NCBI GenBank assembly: GCA_903939765.1
Contig: CAJAIK010000115.1
Location: forward strand, 137,977 to 201,976
DNA from: an uncultured Chlorobiaceae bacterium
Lineage (GTDB): Bacteria; Bacteroidota; Chlorobiia; Chlorobiales; Chlorobiaceae
Length of the DNA: 64,000 bases
Direction of reading: 5' to 3'
This document shows, one piece after another, positions 10,193 to 21,876 of the stretch. Every line of letters starts with the position of its first letter. The stretch's first letter is position 1. The position numbers were made by a program, and so were the translations under genes. The notes below the pieces were generated by a model. That model saw only the letters and a list, made by a program, of their open reading frames with translations. It ran no database searches and was not told the DNA's origin.

Positions 10193-10536
10193 TGGGCGGC
10201 ACCAGTTTTTTTAAAAATATTTGCACGCACCTGCACAAGAATTGATCTCCAGAGTTCATGATTTTTTCTGTACACCGAAAGCTTCCAATTCAAACGATCA
10301 CGGGTAAGCGCGTGACGCAGAAGAAGCTCATTAATAGCGGCGGAATCAAGCACAGAAAGCTCCGTTCCTCCATTGCCGGGTGCCACTCCGGATTCCAAAA
10401 GATAATCGCTGTAAAATGCCGCAAAATGAACATCGTCCCTGTCAAGCGGCGATATCCTCTTTTCGCTGCATCCTGAAAGCACACTAACGAACACAAGACA
10501 TAATAACGAGTTCCGTAAGGTATTGCCGAATTTCAT
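10189..10536 (-). CDS. Small hypothetical lipoprotein (DUF4296-like)
   Basis: Lipobox-like LVFVSVLSGC; overlaps coaE start by 4 nt. Confidence 0.55.
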   Translation of the reverse strand: MKFGNTLRNSLLCLVFVSVLSGCSEKRISPLDRDDVHFAAFYSDYLLESGVAPGNGGTELSVLDSAAINELLLRHALTRDRLNWKLSVYRKNHELWRSILVQVRANIFKKTGAAQ

Positions 10537-10686
10537 GTTCCACCACCTGTTGATATGATGACAAACTTTTCGACCACAATAGTCGATTTTAATGATTCAG
10601 AGAAACTATATCTCTGAAATATAAGTTTAAAGTTTAAGGATTGTATAATTTCAGCGTCTTGTTAAACTCTAAATTAAATTGCTATT

Positions 10687-11289
10687 ATGGCTTATAAGCA
10701 ACCTGCTCTTCCTTATGCCGAAGATGCCCTTGAACCATTTGTTTCAGCAAAAACCCTCAGCTTTCACTACGGAAAGCACCACGTTGCATACATCACAAAC
10801 TACAACAACCTTGTGACGGGAACGCCTCTTGAGAGTCTGAGCCTTGAAGAGGTCATTGCTCAAACAGCCGCTGACCCCCAGAAAATCGGAATCTTCAATA
10901 ACGGTGCGCAGGCATGGAATCACTCTTTCTACTGGAATTGCCTTGCTCCAAACAGCGGTGGCGAGCCTTCCGGAGAGCTTGGCACAAAAATTGCCGAGGA
11001 TTTCGGCAGTTTCGAAAAGTTTAAAGATGAACTCAAAAGCGCCGCAGCCACTCAGTTCGGCAGCGGATGGGCATGGCTGGTTCTTGATGGGGAGAAGTTG
11101 AAGGTTGTAAAAACCGGCAATGCGCAAACTCCTTTAACCAGCGGCCAGAAACCGATTTTGACCATCGATGTATGGGAACATGCCTACTATCTCGACTACC
11201 AGAACCGTCGCCCCGACTATGTCGCAACCGTGATCGACAACCTGCTCAACTGGGAGTTCGCTGCAGAGAATTTCCGCGCAGCACAATAA
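10687..11289 (+). CDS. sodB: Fe/Mn superoxide dismutase
   Basis: [17 protein letters not shown]...[17 protein letters not shown]...[18 protein letters not shown]. Confidence 0.95.
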   Translation: MAYKQPALPYAEDALEPFVSAKTLSFHYGKHHVAYITNYNNLVTGTPLESLSLEEVIAQTAADPQKIGIFNNGAQAWNHSFYWNCLAPNSGGEPSGELGTKIAEDFGSFEKFKDELKSAAATQFGSGWAWLVLDGEKLKVVKTGNAQTPLTSGQKPILTIDVWEHAYYLDYQNRRPDYVATVIDNLLNWEFAAENFRAAQ

Positions 11290-11375
11290 ACTGACCAGTA
11301 AAAACCCACGCCGGAGAGATGATGAAGCCACTCACCCTCTCCGGCGCAAGAGGGGATGAGTGACGTGACACTCCA

Positions 11376-12275
11376 TCACATCCATGGCAGAGTTGCTGCA
11401 TCATCAAGATTGACCACTTTAACTTTTTTTGGCATCACAAATTTCAATGTCCGATTTTCCTGATTGAAGAGCCGTTCATCATAGGCTATCACCAACTGAT
11501 GCTCGCCACTGCTCTCCGAGCTGCTGTTATAAAGCACCATTTCAATCTCTTTCGGCAGAAGCGTACTGTGGCCACTAACGGTGATCGTTTCAAAATTCCT
11601 GAAATGAATCTCGGTGAGCGTCTTCCCCTGTCGATCCTTCACAAGAAGGGCCGAAAGCGTCCTGTTGGAGGGATCAATTACCACCTCTTTGCTTCCTGCA
11701 TGAGTTGCAAGCGTGAAAAGCAGCATTCCGGCACCTTTTTTTACTGATCTGATGGCACTTACCGGCTCTGTAATTTTCACAACGCCCAGAAGCGACTCTG
11801 ACAGAAGCTTGTAGCCTGAATTCACACCAAGAATTTTTTCAACATTCATCTCACTGTTACTTCCCTGAAAAAGCCGGTTATTGAGCATGTCGTGCACATA
11901 AAGCGAGTCGCTGTTAAAAAATATATCCGCGACAGGCCATCCAAGCAGACCGGCACTGACAATCATTCTTGCCTCACCTCCCCGATTGATCCGGATATTG
12001 CAAAAAACCCGGTTCTGCCGTTTCGGCGTTTTTATCCAGACATCAGCGTATCCATCAAGCGACTCGATAAAAGGTGATGCCTCAGCCACTTCCCGATACA
12101 AATCAGCATATTCAGACACCAGGGCGGTCTGTTCAGCAGGCAGTTCCTGCTTGCCAACCGTCCTGAAATCTGCACATCCGCCTGCCAAAACAAGCATGAC
12201 CAGTACCAACACCACCACTCTTCTTCCGCTCATCTTCCCCCTTCGTTTATAATTAGTGGTCTCATCATCTGCCAC
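11376..12275 (-). CDS. DUF4292-like outer-membrane lipoprotein
   Basis: Lipobox VLAGGC; LolB-like pattern (ADVWIKTPKRQNRVFCNIRINRGGEARMIVS). Confidence 0.55.
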   Translation of the reverse strand: MADDETTNYKRRGKMSGRRVVVLVLVMLVLAGGCADFRTVGKQELPAEQTALVSEYADLYREVAEASPFIESLDGYADVWIKTPKRQNRVFCNIRINRGGEARMIVSAGLLGWPVADIFFNSDSLYVHDMLNNRLFQGSNSEMNVEKILGVNSGYKLLSESLLGVVKITEPVSAIRSVKKGAGMLLFTLATHAGSKEVVIDPSNRTLSALLVKDRQGKTLTEIHFRNFETITVSGHSTLLPKEIEMVLYNSSSESSGEHQLVIAYDERLFNQENRTLKFVMPKKVKVVNLDDAATLPWM

Positions 12276-12464
12276 AGATGCATTTATTTCCTTTGAGATT
12301 CATCGCTTTTGCTGCACATTGTAACAGTACCGTAAAGAATCGGGCTTGGCGGTTGGCGGCTAAAAATGCCGGTCACTCCCAGGCGAAACTAACGCATTTT
12401 ACACTTTACAAACATGTTAAGGTAAAATGCAGAGCTATCAAAACCACAACACATTTTTCAAGCT

Positions 12465-13646
12465 ATGCAATCGCTCTACCTCAAACCAAAAGAACATTAC
12501 AGAATACAGAAAGGTCACCTCTGGGTGTTCAGCAATGAACTTGCCACCCTTCCTCGTGATATCGCGTCGGGTGAAACCGTGAAACTTTTTACCCACGACA
12601 AAAAATTTCTCGGAACCGGCTTCTACAATCCCCACTCTCTTATCTCAATAAGACTTATCAGTCGCAAGGATGAAGAGCCTGATAAAGATTTTTTCCTCAA
12701 AAAATTTCGTGAGGCGCTCACTCTCCGTGAAAAAATCTACACAAGTGATGAAACGAACGCCTATCGCCTCGTTCATGGAGAATCGGATGGCCTGCCAGGA
12801 CTCATTGTAGACCGCTTCAACAAGGCAATTGTACTGCAAGCCTTTTCAGCAGGCATGGACGTTCACCTGCCGCTTATCTGCGATGCCCTGCAGGAATTGC
12901 TGAGCCCTGCCGTTATTATTGTGCGCAACGAATCTCCCTTGCGGGAACTCGAAGGGCTGGCGCTTTACAAGGATGTTGTCAGGGGTGATCGCTCTGAAAC
13001 AAAACAGACCATTTTCGATGCCGACATCAGCTATGAAGTCGATCTCCTGGAAGGACAGAAAACCGGCTTTTTCCTTGACCAGCGTGAAAACCGCAGAGTT
13101 GTAAGAAAGTTTTCCGCAGACGCAGAGGTACTTGATGTCTTTACCAACGACGGCGGGTTTGCTCTCAACGCGCTTTACGGCGGAGCCCGTTCAGCAATTC
13201 TTGTGGATGCCTCCAAAGAGGCTCTGCAACGGGCAGATCGCAACGCACAACTGAACAAATTTTCTGAATACAGTCTTGTTGCCGCCGACGCATTCGATAC
13301 CCTCGACCAGATGGTTGAGTCAAAAGAGTCGTTTGACCTTGTCGTTCTTGATCCACCAAGCTTCACAAAAAGCCGGAAAAACCTCCCTGGTGCCTTGAAG
13401 GCCTACAAACGGCTCAACAAACTCGGGTTGCAGCTTCTCAAAAACGGAGGATTTCTGGCCACTGCATCCTGCAGTCACCACGTTTCAGAAGAGGACTTCC
13501 TGCAAAGCGTACACGCTGCTGCGCTTTCTGCGGGCTGCCAGCTCAGGCTGATCCACAAAAACACTCAACCCTTCGACCATCCGGTACTGCTTGCCATGCC
13601 GGAAACTGGCTACCTCAAGTTTGCCTGTTTTTATGTGACACGCTGA
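12465..13646 (+). CDS. PUA-domain class I SAM-dependent rRNA methyltransferase (RlmI-like)
   Basis: [13 protein letters not shown] start; [44 protein letters not shown]. Confidence 0.9.
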   Translation: MQSLYLKPKEHYRIQKGHLWVFSNELATLPRDIASGETVKLFTHDKKFLGTGFYNPHSLISIRLISRKDEEPDKDFFLKKFREALTLREKIYTSDETNAYRLVHGESDGLPGLIVDRFNKAIVLQAFSAGMDVHLPLICDALQELLSPAVIIVRNESPLRELEGLALYKDVVRGDRSETKQTIFDADISYEVDLLEGQKTGFFLDQRENRRVVRKFSADAEVLDVFTNDGGFALNALYGGARSAILVDASKEALQRADRNAQLNKFSEYSLVAADAFDTLDQMVESKESFDLVVLDPPSFTKSRKNLPGALKAYKRLNKLGLQLLKNGGFLATASCSHHVSEEDFLQSVHAAALSAGCQLRLIHKNTQPFDHPVLLAMPETGYLKFACFYVTR

Positions 13647-13725
13647 TCGACTGGTAAATCACTTCCCTGCCCGCGTCCCGCCATAGCGCAGCCTCCGGGC
13701 TGCGTGGCCGGGGTTGTAATCCGGT

Positions 13726-13905
13726 TTATTTCACTTTTTGAAGTTCCAGAATGGCTCCCCGTATATACTCTGCCGCTTCATCAAGAATTTTCAACGCCTG
13801 ACGTATCTCATAATCATCATCCGCATCATCTTTTGCTCTTTCCATGCGTTTTTTGGCATCCTGAATTGCATTTGCAGCAAGCTGCAGTTTTGAATCGATG
13901 GCCAT
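13726..13905 (-). CDS. Small hypothetical coiled protein (59 aa)
   Basis: MAIDSKLQLAANAIQDAKKRMERAKDDADDDYEIRQALKILDEAAEYIRGAILELQKVK. Confidence 0.45.
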   Translation of the reverse strand: MAIDSKLQLAANAIQDAKKRMERAKDDADDDYEIRQALKILDEAAEYIRGAILELQKVK

Positions 13906-14016
13906 GACACTCTCCCACGGTTAATACTTATAATTGCAAAACGCGAACATGGAGGAAATGTAGCAACGATTCAGGAAAAGTTATAATCCAGCCATCAAGA
14001 AAGCCATCAGAAAAAA

Positions 14017-16692
14017 TCATGGCCGCCCGCTACCGAACAGCCCCCGGCGCAAGAACCATTTTAACAGCTCAATAACGGGCACAACAGTCGCAGCGGCACC
14101 AATCACAATTGCCCAGTCTTGCGCGGTAAGAAAAAATGTGCCGAAGGGTGTACGAAAAAGAGGAACGGTAATAATGGCCGTCAACATCATCAGCTCCCAT
14201 ACTATTGCAAGATTCAGCCATTTGTTCGCAAAAGGACGCCGGAGAATTGATGCACGTTCAGAGCGGAAATTATAGGCCTTGAAAAACTGGATGAGCACCA
14301 GCGAAACAAAGGTCATCGTCATAGCCTCCTCAAGAGAACGACCCGACGCAAGTGCATACTGGAAAAGCGAGAGATTGACAATGGTCGACCAGATTCCACC
14401 GGTCAGCATAAGGGAGAGTATGGAGCGCGTAAAGATCCCTTTTTTCGGATCGTTCGGATGGCGCAGCATAATATCCTTTTCGGCCGGATCAACCGCAAGC
14501 GCAAGCGCCGGAAGACCATCGGTAGCAAGGTTCACATAGAGTATCTGGACAGCCGAGAGCGGGAGAGGGATACCCATAAGCGTCGCTCCAGCCATCAGGC
14601 CAAGTTCACCGATATTGGAGGAGAGGAGATAGGTCAGATATTTTTTGATGTTGTCATAGATTCCCCTTCCCTCTTCCACTGCCGCTACAATTGATGCGAA
14701 GTTGTCATCAGTCAGCATCATGGCGGAAGCCTCCTTTGAGACATCAGTGCCGGTAATACCCATTGAAATGCCAATATCGGCCCTCTTCAATGCAGGCGCA
14801 TCATTCACTCCATCCCCAGTCATGGCGACCACTTCCCCATTTTTCTGCAGCGCTTCAACAATGCGAAGCTTGTGCTCCGGCGCAACTCTTGCAAAAACCG
14901 ATACGGAGCCGACAATGCGGAAAAGTTCTTCATCGCTCATGCACTGCAGCACAGCTCCGGTCACCACCCGTCCATCACGCAAAACACCAAGCTCACGGGC
15001 GATGGCTTCAGCAGTCAATGGATGGTCTCCGGTAATCATGACCGGACGAATCCCCGCTTCAAGACAGCGACGTACGGCATCAGCAGCCTCAACCCTCGGC
15101 GGATCAATCATCCCCGCAAAGCCGATAAAGGTCGTCCCCTCGTCAGCTCCCTGAATCTGCGAAACCTCTTTTACCGCAAAAGCAAGCACACGCAGCGCCC
15201 TTTTGCCAAGAGCATCGGCCTCGGCAAGCAGGGTTACCCTTAATGCATCATCAAGCCGGTGACTTCTGTCGCCGACACGAACAAAATCACAACCGGCAAG
15301 CACCACTTCAGGAGCGCCCTTAACCACCGCCTTCATCCCCTTGCCACTCCGGTGCAGGGTAATCATCCGTTTGCTTTCGGAGGAGAAGGGTTGCTCATCA
15401 AGACGCTGATACTCCATCTGCAGTTCATGCTCTTGAAGTCCTGCCTTGCGGGCAACCACAAGCAGTGCACCTTCGGTCGGATCCCCGGCAATCTGCCAGC
15501 CACCCTCTTCGTTTTGGACAAGCCGGGCATCATTACAGAGTGCGGCGGCCAGAAGCAGCTCCTGCATGCTTTCGGGCAAAGCACCCTCTCCCGGAACGGT
15601 AAACGAACCCTCGGGAAGGTATCCTGAGCCGCTCACATCTACCGTCACACCCGAGGTAAAGAGTACCCGCACAGTCATTTCGTCGCGCGTCAGAGTACCT
15701 GTTTTATCGGAGCAAATCACCGTGGTACTGCCAAGGGTTTCCACAACCGGCAATCGGCGCATGAGGGCATGACGCTTCACCATGCGCTGTACGCCAAGAG
15801 CAAGAGAGATCGTCACAACGGCAGGAAGCGCTTCCGGCACAACGGCCACAGCAAGCGCTATACCAAAAATCAGCATCTCGATGAAAGACTGGCCACGGAA
15901 GACTCCAAAAGCAACAATAACCAGCACAATCACAAACGCGGCTCGCGCAAGCACCGAGCCTACCTTATCAAGATTTTTTTGAAGGGGTGTTTTTTCCGTT
16001 TCAACGGAGTGCAGCATGGTGGCAATCCGACCAAATTCTGTCTGCATACCGGTCGCGACCACAACCGCAACAGCACGACCGTAACTGATTGAGGTACCGG
16101 CAAAAGCCATGTTTTTACGGTCGCCGGGGCCAGCATTTTCCGCAAGCATTACATCGACATCCTTTTCAGATGGCAGCGACTCCCCCGTAAGCGAGGCCTC
16201 ATCACTACGCAGATTCATGGCCTGTAACAGTCTTGCGTCAGCCGGTACCCGATCACCAGCGGCAAGCATCACCACATCACCCGGAACAAGTTCAACCGCA
16301 TTGACCACAACCTCCTCGCCATCACGCCTTACCCTGGCCAATGGAGCCGCCATCTCCCTGAGCGCCTCAATAGCACGTTCAGCCTTGAACTCCTGAACAA
16401 AACCAAGCAGCACGGCAAAGAGAACAATAACGGCAATGGCAACCGCCTCAATGCCGTGGCCCAGAAAAGCCGAAAGAGCTGTTGCGATGAGAAGGGTTAT
16501 GATAAGGACGTTTTTGAACTGCTCGAAAAGCAGCTTCCAGGGACTTGCCCTGCGTTCGGTCTGTATCCGGTTTTGGCCATAAACCTCAAGACGGCCGGAA
16601 GCCTCGGCAGCAGTAAGGCCGCCGGGCGTCGAGCCAAGTTTTTCAAGAAGCTCATCAACCTGTAACGTATGCCATACTGCAACCTCACTCAT
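14017..16692 (-). CDS. Cation-translocating P-type ATPase (P2A, calcium type)
   Basis: CSDKTGTLTRDEM, VVPEALPAVVT, MTGDGVNDAPALKRADIGISMG. Confidence 0.95.
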   Translation of the reverse strand: MSEVAVWHTLQVDELLEKLGSTPGGLTAAEASGRLEVYGQNRIQTERRASPWKLLFEQFKNVLIITLLIATALSAFLGHGIEAVAIAVIVLFAVLLGFVQEFKAERAIEALREMAAPLARVRRDGEEVVVNAVELVPGDVVMLAAGDRVPADARLLQAMNLRSDEASLTGESLPSEKDVDVMLAENAGPGDRKNMAFAGTSISYGRAVAVVVATGMQTEFGRIATMLHSVETEKTPLQKNLDKVGSVLARAAFVIVLVIVAFGVFRGQSFIEMLIFGIALAVAVVPEALPAVVTISLALGVQRMVKRHALMRRLPVVETLGSTTVICSDKTGTLTRDEMTVRVLFTSGVTVDVSGSGYLPEGSFTVPGEGALPESMQELLLAAALCNDARLVQNEEGGWQIAGDPTEGALLVVARKAGLQEHELQMEYQRLDEQPFSSESKRMITLHRSGKGMKAVVKGAPEVVLAGCDFVRVGDRSHRLDDALRVTLLAEADALGKRALRVLAFAVKEVSQIQGADEGTTFIGFAGMIDPPRVEAADAVRRCLEAGIRPVMITGDHPLTAEAIARELGVLRDGRVVTGAVLQCMSDEELFRIVGSVSVFARVAPEHKLRIVEALQKNGEVVAMTGDGVNDAPALKRADIGISMGITGTDVSKEASAMMLTDDNFASIVAAVEEGRGIYDNIKKYLTYLLSSNIGELGLMAGATLMGIPLPLSAVQILYVNLATDGLPALALAVDPAEKDIMLRHPNDPKKGIFTRSILSLMLTGGIWSTIVNLSLFQYALASGRSLEEAMTMTFVSLVLIQFFKAYNFRSERASILRRPFANKWLNLAIVWELMMLTAIITVPLFRTPFGTFFLTAQDWAIVIGAAATVVPVIELLKWFLRRGLFGSGRP

Positions 16693-16749
16693 CCAGACTC
16701 CTGTTCGGTTATTTCATTGGAAGCTTCACCAAAAAGGCATCAAAGCCGG

Positions 16750-17259
16750 TCATTTTCCAGACTCCTGCTCTTTTCCGGAATCCTTTCCCGAATCACTGCC
16801 TGACTCCTTCCCTGCATCTCCACCAGAGTCGTTCCCACTCTCCTTACCAGATTCACCGACGAACGATGAAAAAAGCATAAGCCTTGCCACACTGATAAAA
16901 TCAGCCGTTGCTCCGGGAATATCTCCTGTGGCAAATCTGGCACTCCCCCTGCCGGAATATGCTGTGACCGATTTTGGATCAAGCTCTATTGCTTTCGTAA
17001 GATCCGCCATACCTCCCTTGCTGTCACCCGCAGCATACCTGATGGCCCCGCGACCGGCATAAGCCCTGGCTGATTTTGGATCAACTTGTATTGCTTTTGA
17101 GAATTCAGCAATTGAGCCCTGCATGGCGCCACGGCCAATTTTTGCGCCAGTGGTCAACAATGCGTTTTTGGAGTTCTCAGCCGCATTGTCACAGGCAGAA
17201 AGAAAGGTGAGCGTAACGGCAATTATCGCAATAAAGTGAGTACGAAAACGGGTTCTCAT
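16750..17259 (-). CDS. TPR-repeat lipoprotein with low-complexity Gly/Ser/Lys/Asp tail
   Basis: Lipobox-like LTFLSAC; tandem FSKAIQVDPKSARAYAGRGAIRYAAGD repeats; GKESGNDSGGDAGKESGSDSGKDSGKEQESGK tail. Confidence 0.75.
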   Translation of the reverse strand: MRTRFRTHFIAIIAVTLTFLSACDNAAENSKNALLTTGAKIGRGAMQGSIAEFSKAIQVDPKSARAYAGRGAIRYAAGDSKGGMADLTKAIELDPKSVTAYSGRGSARFATGDIPGATADFISVARLMLFSSFVGESGKESGNDSGGDAGKESGSDSGKDSGKEQESGK

Positions 17260-17299
17260 TGATAATGAAATTTGTATTTAAATATTCTCATTTACGTGT

Positions 17300-17599
17300 T
17301 TAATCGAACAGTTCGCCAAGAAATCCCAAAGGACCTCCCCGTCTCTTTCTTCTCCCGGTTTTCGGGTCAATAAAGTAATCGTGATCATCGTCCTGGTGCC
17401 CATGATGTGACTCCTCGCGGCGATAGTCCCGGTCATACTCCGCTGGACGGGAACGGGGTGCTTCAGAAGCCGAACGTTCAATGATTTTATCGAGTTCACC
17501 CCTGTCAAGCCAGACACCCCGACATGCGGGACAGTAATCAATTTCTATCCCCTGACGTTCGGAGAGAAGCAAATCGGCACTACATGATGGACATTTCAT
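17300..17599 (-). CDS. TFIIB-type zinc-ribbon protein
   Basis: MKCPSCSADLLLSERQGIEIDYCPACRGVWLDRGELDKII. Confidence 0.85.
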   Translation of the reverse strand: MKCPSCSADLLLSERQGIEIDYCPACRGVWLDRGELDKIIERSASEAPRSRPAEYDRDYRREESHHGHQDDDHDYFIDPKTGRRKRRGGPLGFLGELFD

Positions 17600-17750
17600 C
17601 GTATTCTCCTGTTGGTTGAAGTGAGGTCAAGCCCTCTTGCGGAAACTTTATTACAGGAAAAAATATATCGGAATGGAGCTTTAAAAAGCCTGAACCCAAG
17701 CTTAAAAATGCCTTAAAACTACAACTGAAACCAATCAAATTTAATCAACG

Positions 17751-17773
17751 ACCCCGCAGCAGAGCTACGGGGT
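17751..17773. repeat. REP-like / terminator-like hairpin
   Basis: ACCCCGCAGC AGA GCTACGGGGT, near-perfect 10-bp inverted repeat. Confidence 0.5.
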
Positions 17774-17842
17774 ATGAGCTCATGTTCAAGAAATTCTTCA
17801 CCAAGCAGAGCTTCGAGGAATATCTCCTATAGAGATTGAAGT

Positions 17843-18889
17843 TCAATGAGCATGCTCAAACGAATCGGCAAGCTCATGCAGACGAAACAGATCATCAGGG
17901 AGTGCCTCGGGTAGCGGTAGATTCATTATTTTACAAAAGCTCTCTATCCGGTAACGCCAATCATGATGACGAAGTATCTGGAAAATATTGGTATACCGCT
18001 GTTGCTCCAGAGTGTCATTGCGTGACAAAAGAGCTATCAACTCGTCAGCCGCAATAAGGGGATTTTCTGAAAGTTCAATCGTCGAATTCTGCCAAAAAAG
18101 CATATCGTCTGCCATACGAGAAACCGGACGTCGTCCGGCAACAATACAGCCCGACAGCAAAGACTCCAGCCAGCGGCTTGTCACCATCATTGATCGGGGT
18201 CGATCGTGCTGCGGCTCGACATAAAGATGGAAGGCTAAAGAAATGCGTGTTCGGTGCAACAGCTTGAACAACATGCCCCGTTCAAGATGAACGCCAGTGC
18301 CAGAGAGATGACCAAGAGGAGAGTGGAGATAGAGAAAAGGCGAACTTGCTGGATGAAAGCACTGCGAAAAATGGCTATGAAAGGTTGGTGGTATACGCCC
18401 GAAACCCATCAGATCAATTTCACGCGCCAATACTTTGCGTGGCGCCCAGGTCAGGGCGTCAGTACCCTGATACAACTGGTGAACAGGAATGCCAAAACGG
18501 ATTTTCGGATAATCAACATCTTCGTGAGCAGTGACCGTTATGGCATCAAAAAGCTCGGTTTCCTTGACAAATCCAGCCTGAAAATATGAATCTGTGACAA
18601 ATCCATAAATCTTGCCAAATTTTTTGCGGCAATCTGGTATGGCACGAATCAGACCAAGATCACCGGGACTGCACGCCACCACAATCAGAACGTCACCACC
18701 AGTTGTATGCAACGGCTCAAAGGTGACCTGATGAGGATGAAGCAAACGATCCAGCAATGAACCCGCCACAGGCTTTGGTGAGAGAATTTCAGCCTGAAAA
18801 TAGTGTGCCAGCAACTCCGCCAGTTCATCAATAGCCACCCACCCGGCATGAGGAGTCGCAGCGCCAGCGTAAAGAATAGAAGTTTTCAT
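17843..18889 (-). CDS. Putative glycosyltransferase-like protein (CgeB-like C-terminus)
   Basis: 348 aa; RSMMVTSRWLESLLSGCIVAGRRPVSRMADDML region resembles glycosyltransferase C-terminal half. Confidence 0.45.
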   Translation of the reverse strand: MKTSILYAGAATPHAGWVAIDELAELLAHYFQAEILSPKPVAGSLLDRLLHPHQVTFEPLHTTGGDVLIVVACSPGDLGLIRAIPDCRKKFGKIYGFVTDSYFQAGFVKETELFDAITVTAHEDVDYPKIRFGIPVHQLYQGTDALTWAPRKVLAREIDLMGFGRIPPTFHSHFSQCFHPASSPFLYLHSPLGHLSGTGVHLERGMLFKLLHRTRISLAFHLYVEPQHDRPRSMMVTSRWLESLLSGCIVAGRRPVSRMADDMLFWQNSTIELSENPLIAADELIALLSRNDTLEQQRYTNIFQILRHHDWRYRIESFCKIMNLPLPEALPDDLFRLHELADSFEHAH

Positions 18890-19365
18890 ACCCGTTTATT
18901 AACAAAGAAGGTATAAGCCATTGCTTTAAAACAACATAGTCAAAAAGAAAATATCAGGATCAGCCAAAACCTTACAAGTTGCTCAATATTTCCGTTTTTT
19001 GAACCTCTTGTAAACTCAGGGAATATCCCTGTGAGGTAAGATAAGCAAGGGAAGAGAGAGAATGAACTTTTGGAGTGTTAATTTATCTCTTCTGAAAGAG
19101 AACGTTTCCTGCCTCTCTTTCATGAGCATCTCACCAGCACCGAGTGCGCGACTCCAGAAAAAGCGATTGCCGGCCACCTTTCGCAGGCGATCCTTGCCAG
19201 GCATGAGCAACACGTTACCCAATTTTCCTGAAGAGCCCCCTGAATGAGCGACAAAATGCGCCGTTGAGCTGATTTTACAATTTCGGGGGATGAGTAAGCA
19301 ATAACATCAAAAGTAAGATCAACGTGAATTTATTGGCGTAACTTATCGTTAACCAACAGTAATAA

Positions 19366-20841
<1,476 letters not shown>

Positions 20842-20854
20842 ATAAAACAACGTT

Positions 20855-21259
20855 ATGAGAGCTGCATTCATGGATCTTGAAATCCTCGTTCCTTTTTGCG
20901 TGTTTGCCAGAAAGAATCTGGTGTCGAGAATCGTTGCCGAAACGCCGAACGGGTTTTACGGCTTTTTGCCAAACAGGCTTGATTGCATTGCTCCGCTTGT
21001 TCCTGGTATTCTGATGTATGAAACCAGGGATGATGGTGAGACCTATATTGCTGTTGATCAGGGAGTGATGGTTAAAACGGGAGCCAAGGTTGTTATTTCG
21101 GTTCGTCATGCTATAGGTGGGTTTGAGCTCGGTCAACTTCAGAAAGCAGTAGAACATGATTTTCTGAATCTTGATGAACACGAACGCACTCTGCGCAGCT
21201 CTCTTGCAAAACTTGAAAGCAGCTTTATTCGCAGGTATGCGGAATTTCATCATGAATGA
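20855..21259 (+). CDS. atpC: N-ATPase epsilon subunit
   Basis: Position in operon; beta-sandwich epsilon-like sequence (LEILVPFCVF...GFYGFLPNRLDCIAPLVPGIL). Confidence 0.85.
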   Translation: MRAAFMDLEILVPFCVFARKNLVSRIVAETPNGFYGFLPNRLDCIAPLVPGILMYETRDDGETYIAVDQGVMVKTGAKVVISVRHAIGGFELGQLQKAVEHDFLNLDEHERTLRSSLAKLESSFIRRYAEFHHE

Positions 21260-21587
21260 AAAAGAGAAAAATAAACTATCGGTAGATGATATCCCCTTAA
21301 GCAAAAAGGTTGGAATTCAGGAACACCACAAGCTTAAGGCAAAAAAACGGGCTGTCAGAACTGTCTGGTCAGGTTTTGCGGTGTACGGTCTTGTCGGCTG
21401 GTCAGTGGTCATGCCCATGATCGGAGGAATAATGCTGGGAGTATGGCTCGATAATCATTATCCGGGAGAGCGTTCATGGACACTTATGCTGCTTGTTACA
21501 GGCCTGTTCATTGGCTGTTTGAACGCATGGCACTGGGTTGCGGAGGAAAACAAAGCTATGCATAATGAGGATCGATCAGATGAGTGA
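21252..21587 (+). CDS. atpQ: AtpQ/AtpI-like small membrane protein
   Basis: SGFAVYGLVGWSVVMPMIGGIMLGVWLDNHYPGERSWTLMLLVTGLFIGCLNAWHWV; start ATG at 21252. Confidence 0.8.
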   Translation: MNEKEKNKLSVDDIPLSKKVGIQEHHKLKAKKRAVRTVWSGFAVYGLVGWSVVMPMIGGIMLGVWLDNHYPGERSWTLMLLVTGLFIGCLNAWHWVAEENKAMHNEDRSDE

Positions 21588-21876
21588 AATCATTGAAATA
21601 AGCGAAGCGACAGCCGGTGGCTTTTTTCTTGGGGTATTGTTTTTTGGAGGGCTCTGGCTGACGGTCGTAAAAAGCCTGGTCTCAAAAAGGCCATGGGTTT
21701 GGTTTTTGACAAGTATGGTTCTGAGAACATCCATAGCCCTGTCTGGATTTTATCTGCTTGCAGGGACAAGCCTGAAACGGTTGCTCTTATGTTCTGGAGG
21801 ATTTATGGCAGCCCGCATTCTTGTTGTCACAATGACCAAAGAGAGGCGTCAAGAGGAGGCGAAATCATGCATCTGA
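21580..21876 (+). CDS. atpR: AtpR small membrane protein of N-ATPase
   Basis: Hydrophobic; operon position between atpQ and atpB; start ATG at 21580. Confidence 0.8.
   Translation: MSEIIEISEATAGGFFLGVLFFGGLWLTVVKSLVSKRPWVWFLTSMVLRTSIALSGFYLLAGTSLKRLLLCSGGFMAARILVVTMTKERRQEEAKSCI

Noticed and set aside
14702-15154. Series of + strand ORFs opposite the P-type ATPase gene
   Set aside because: Ser/Ala/Thr-rich shadow translations of a strongly conserved minus-strand gene.
19016-19222. Minus-strand ORF MGNVLLMPGKDRLRKVAGNRFFWSRALGAGEMLMKERQETF...
   Set aside because: Short, no recognisable family, competing ORF on the opposite strand; may be a gene relic but not supportable from sequence alone.
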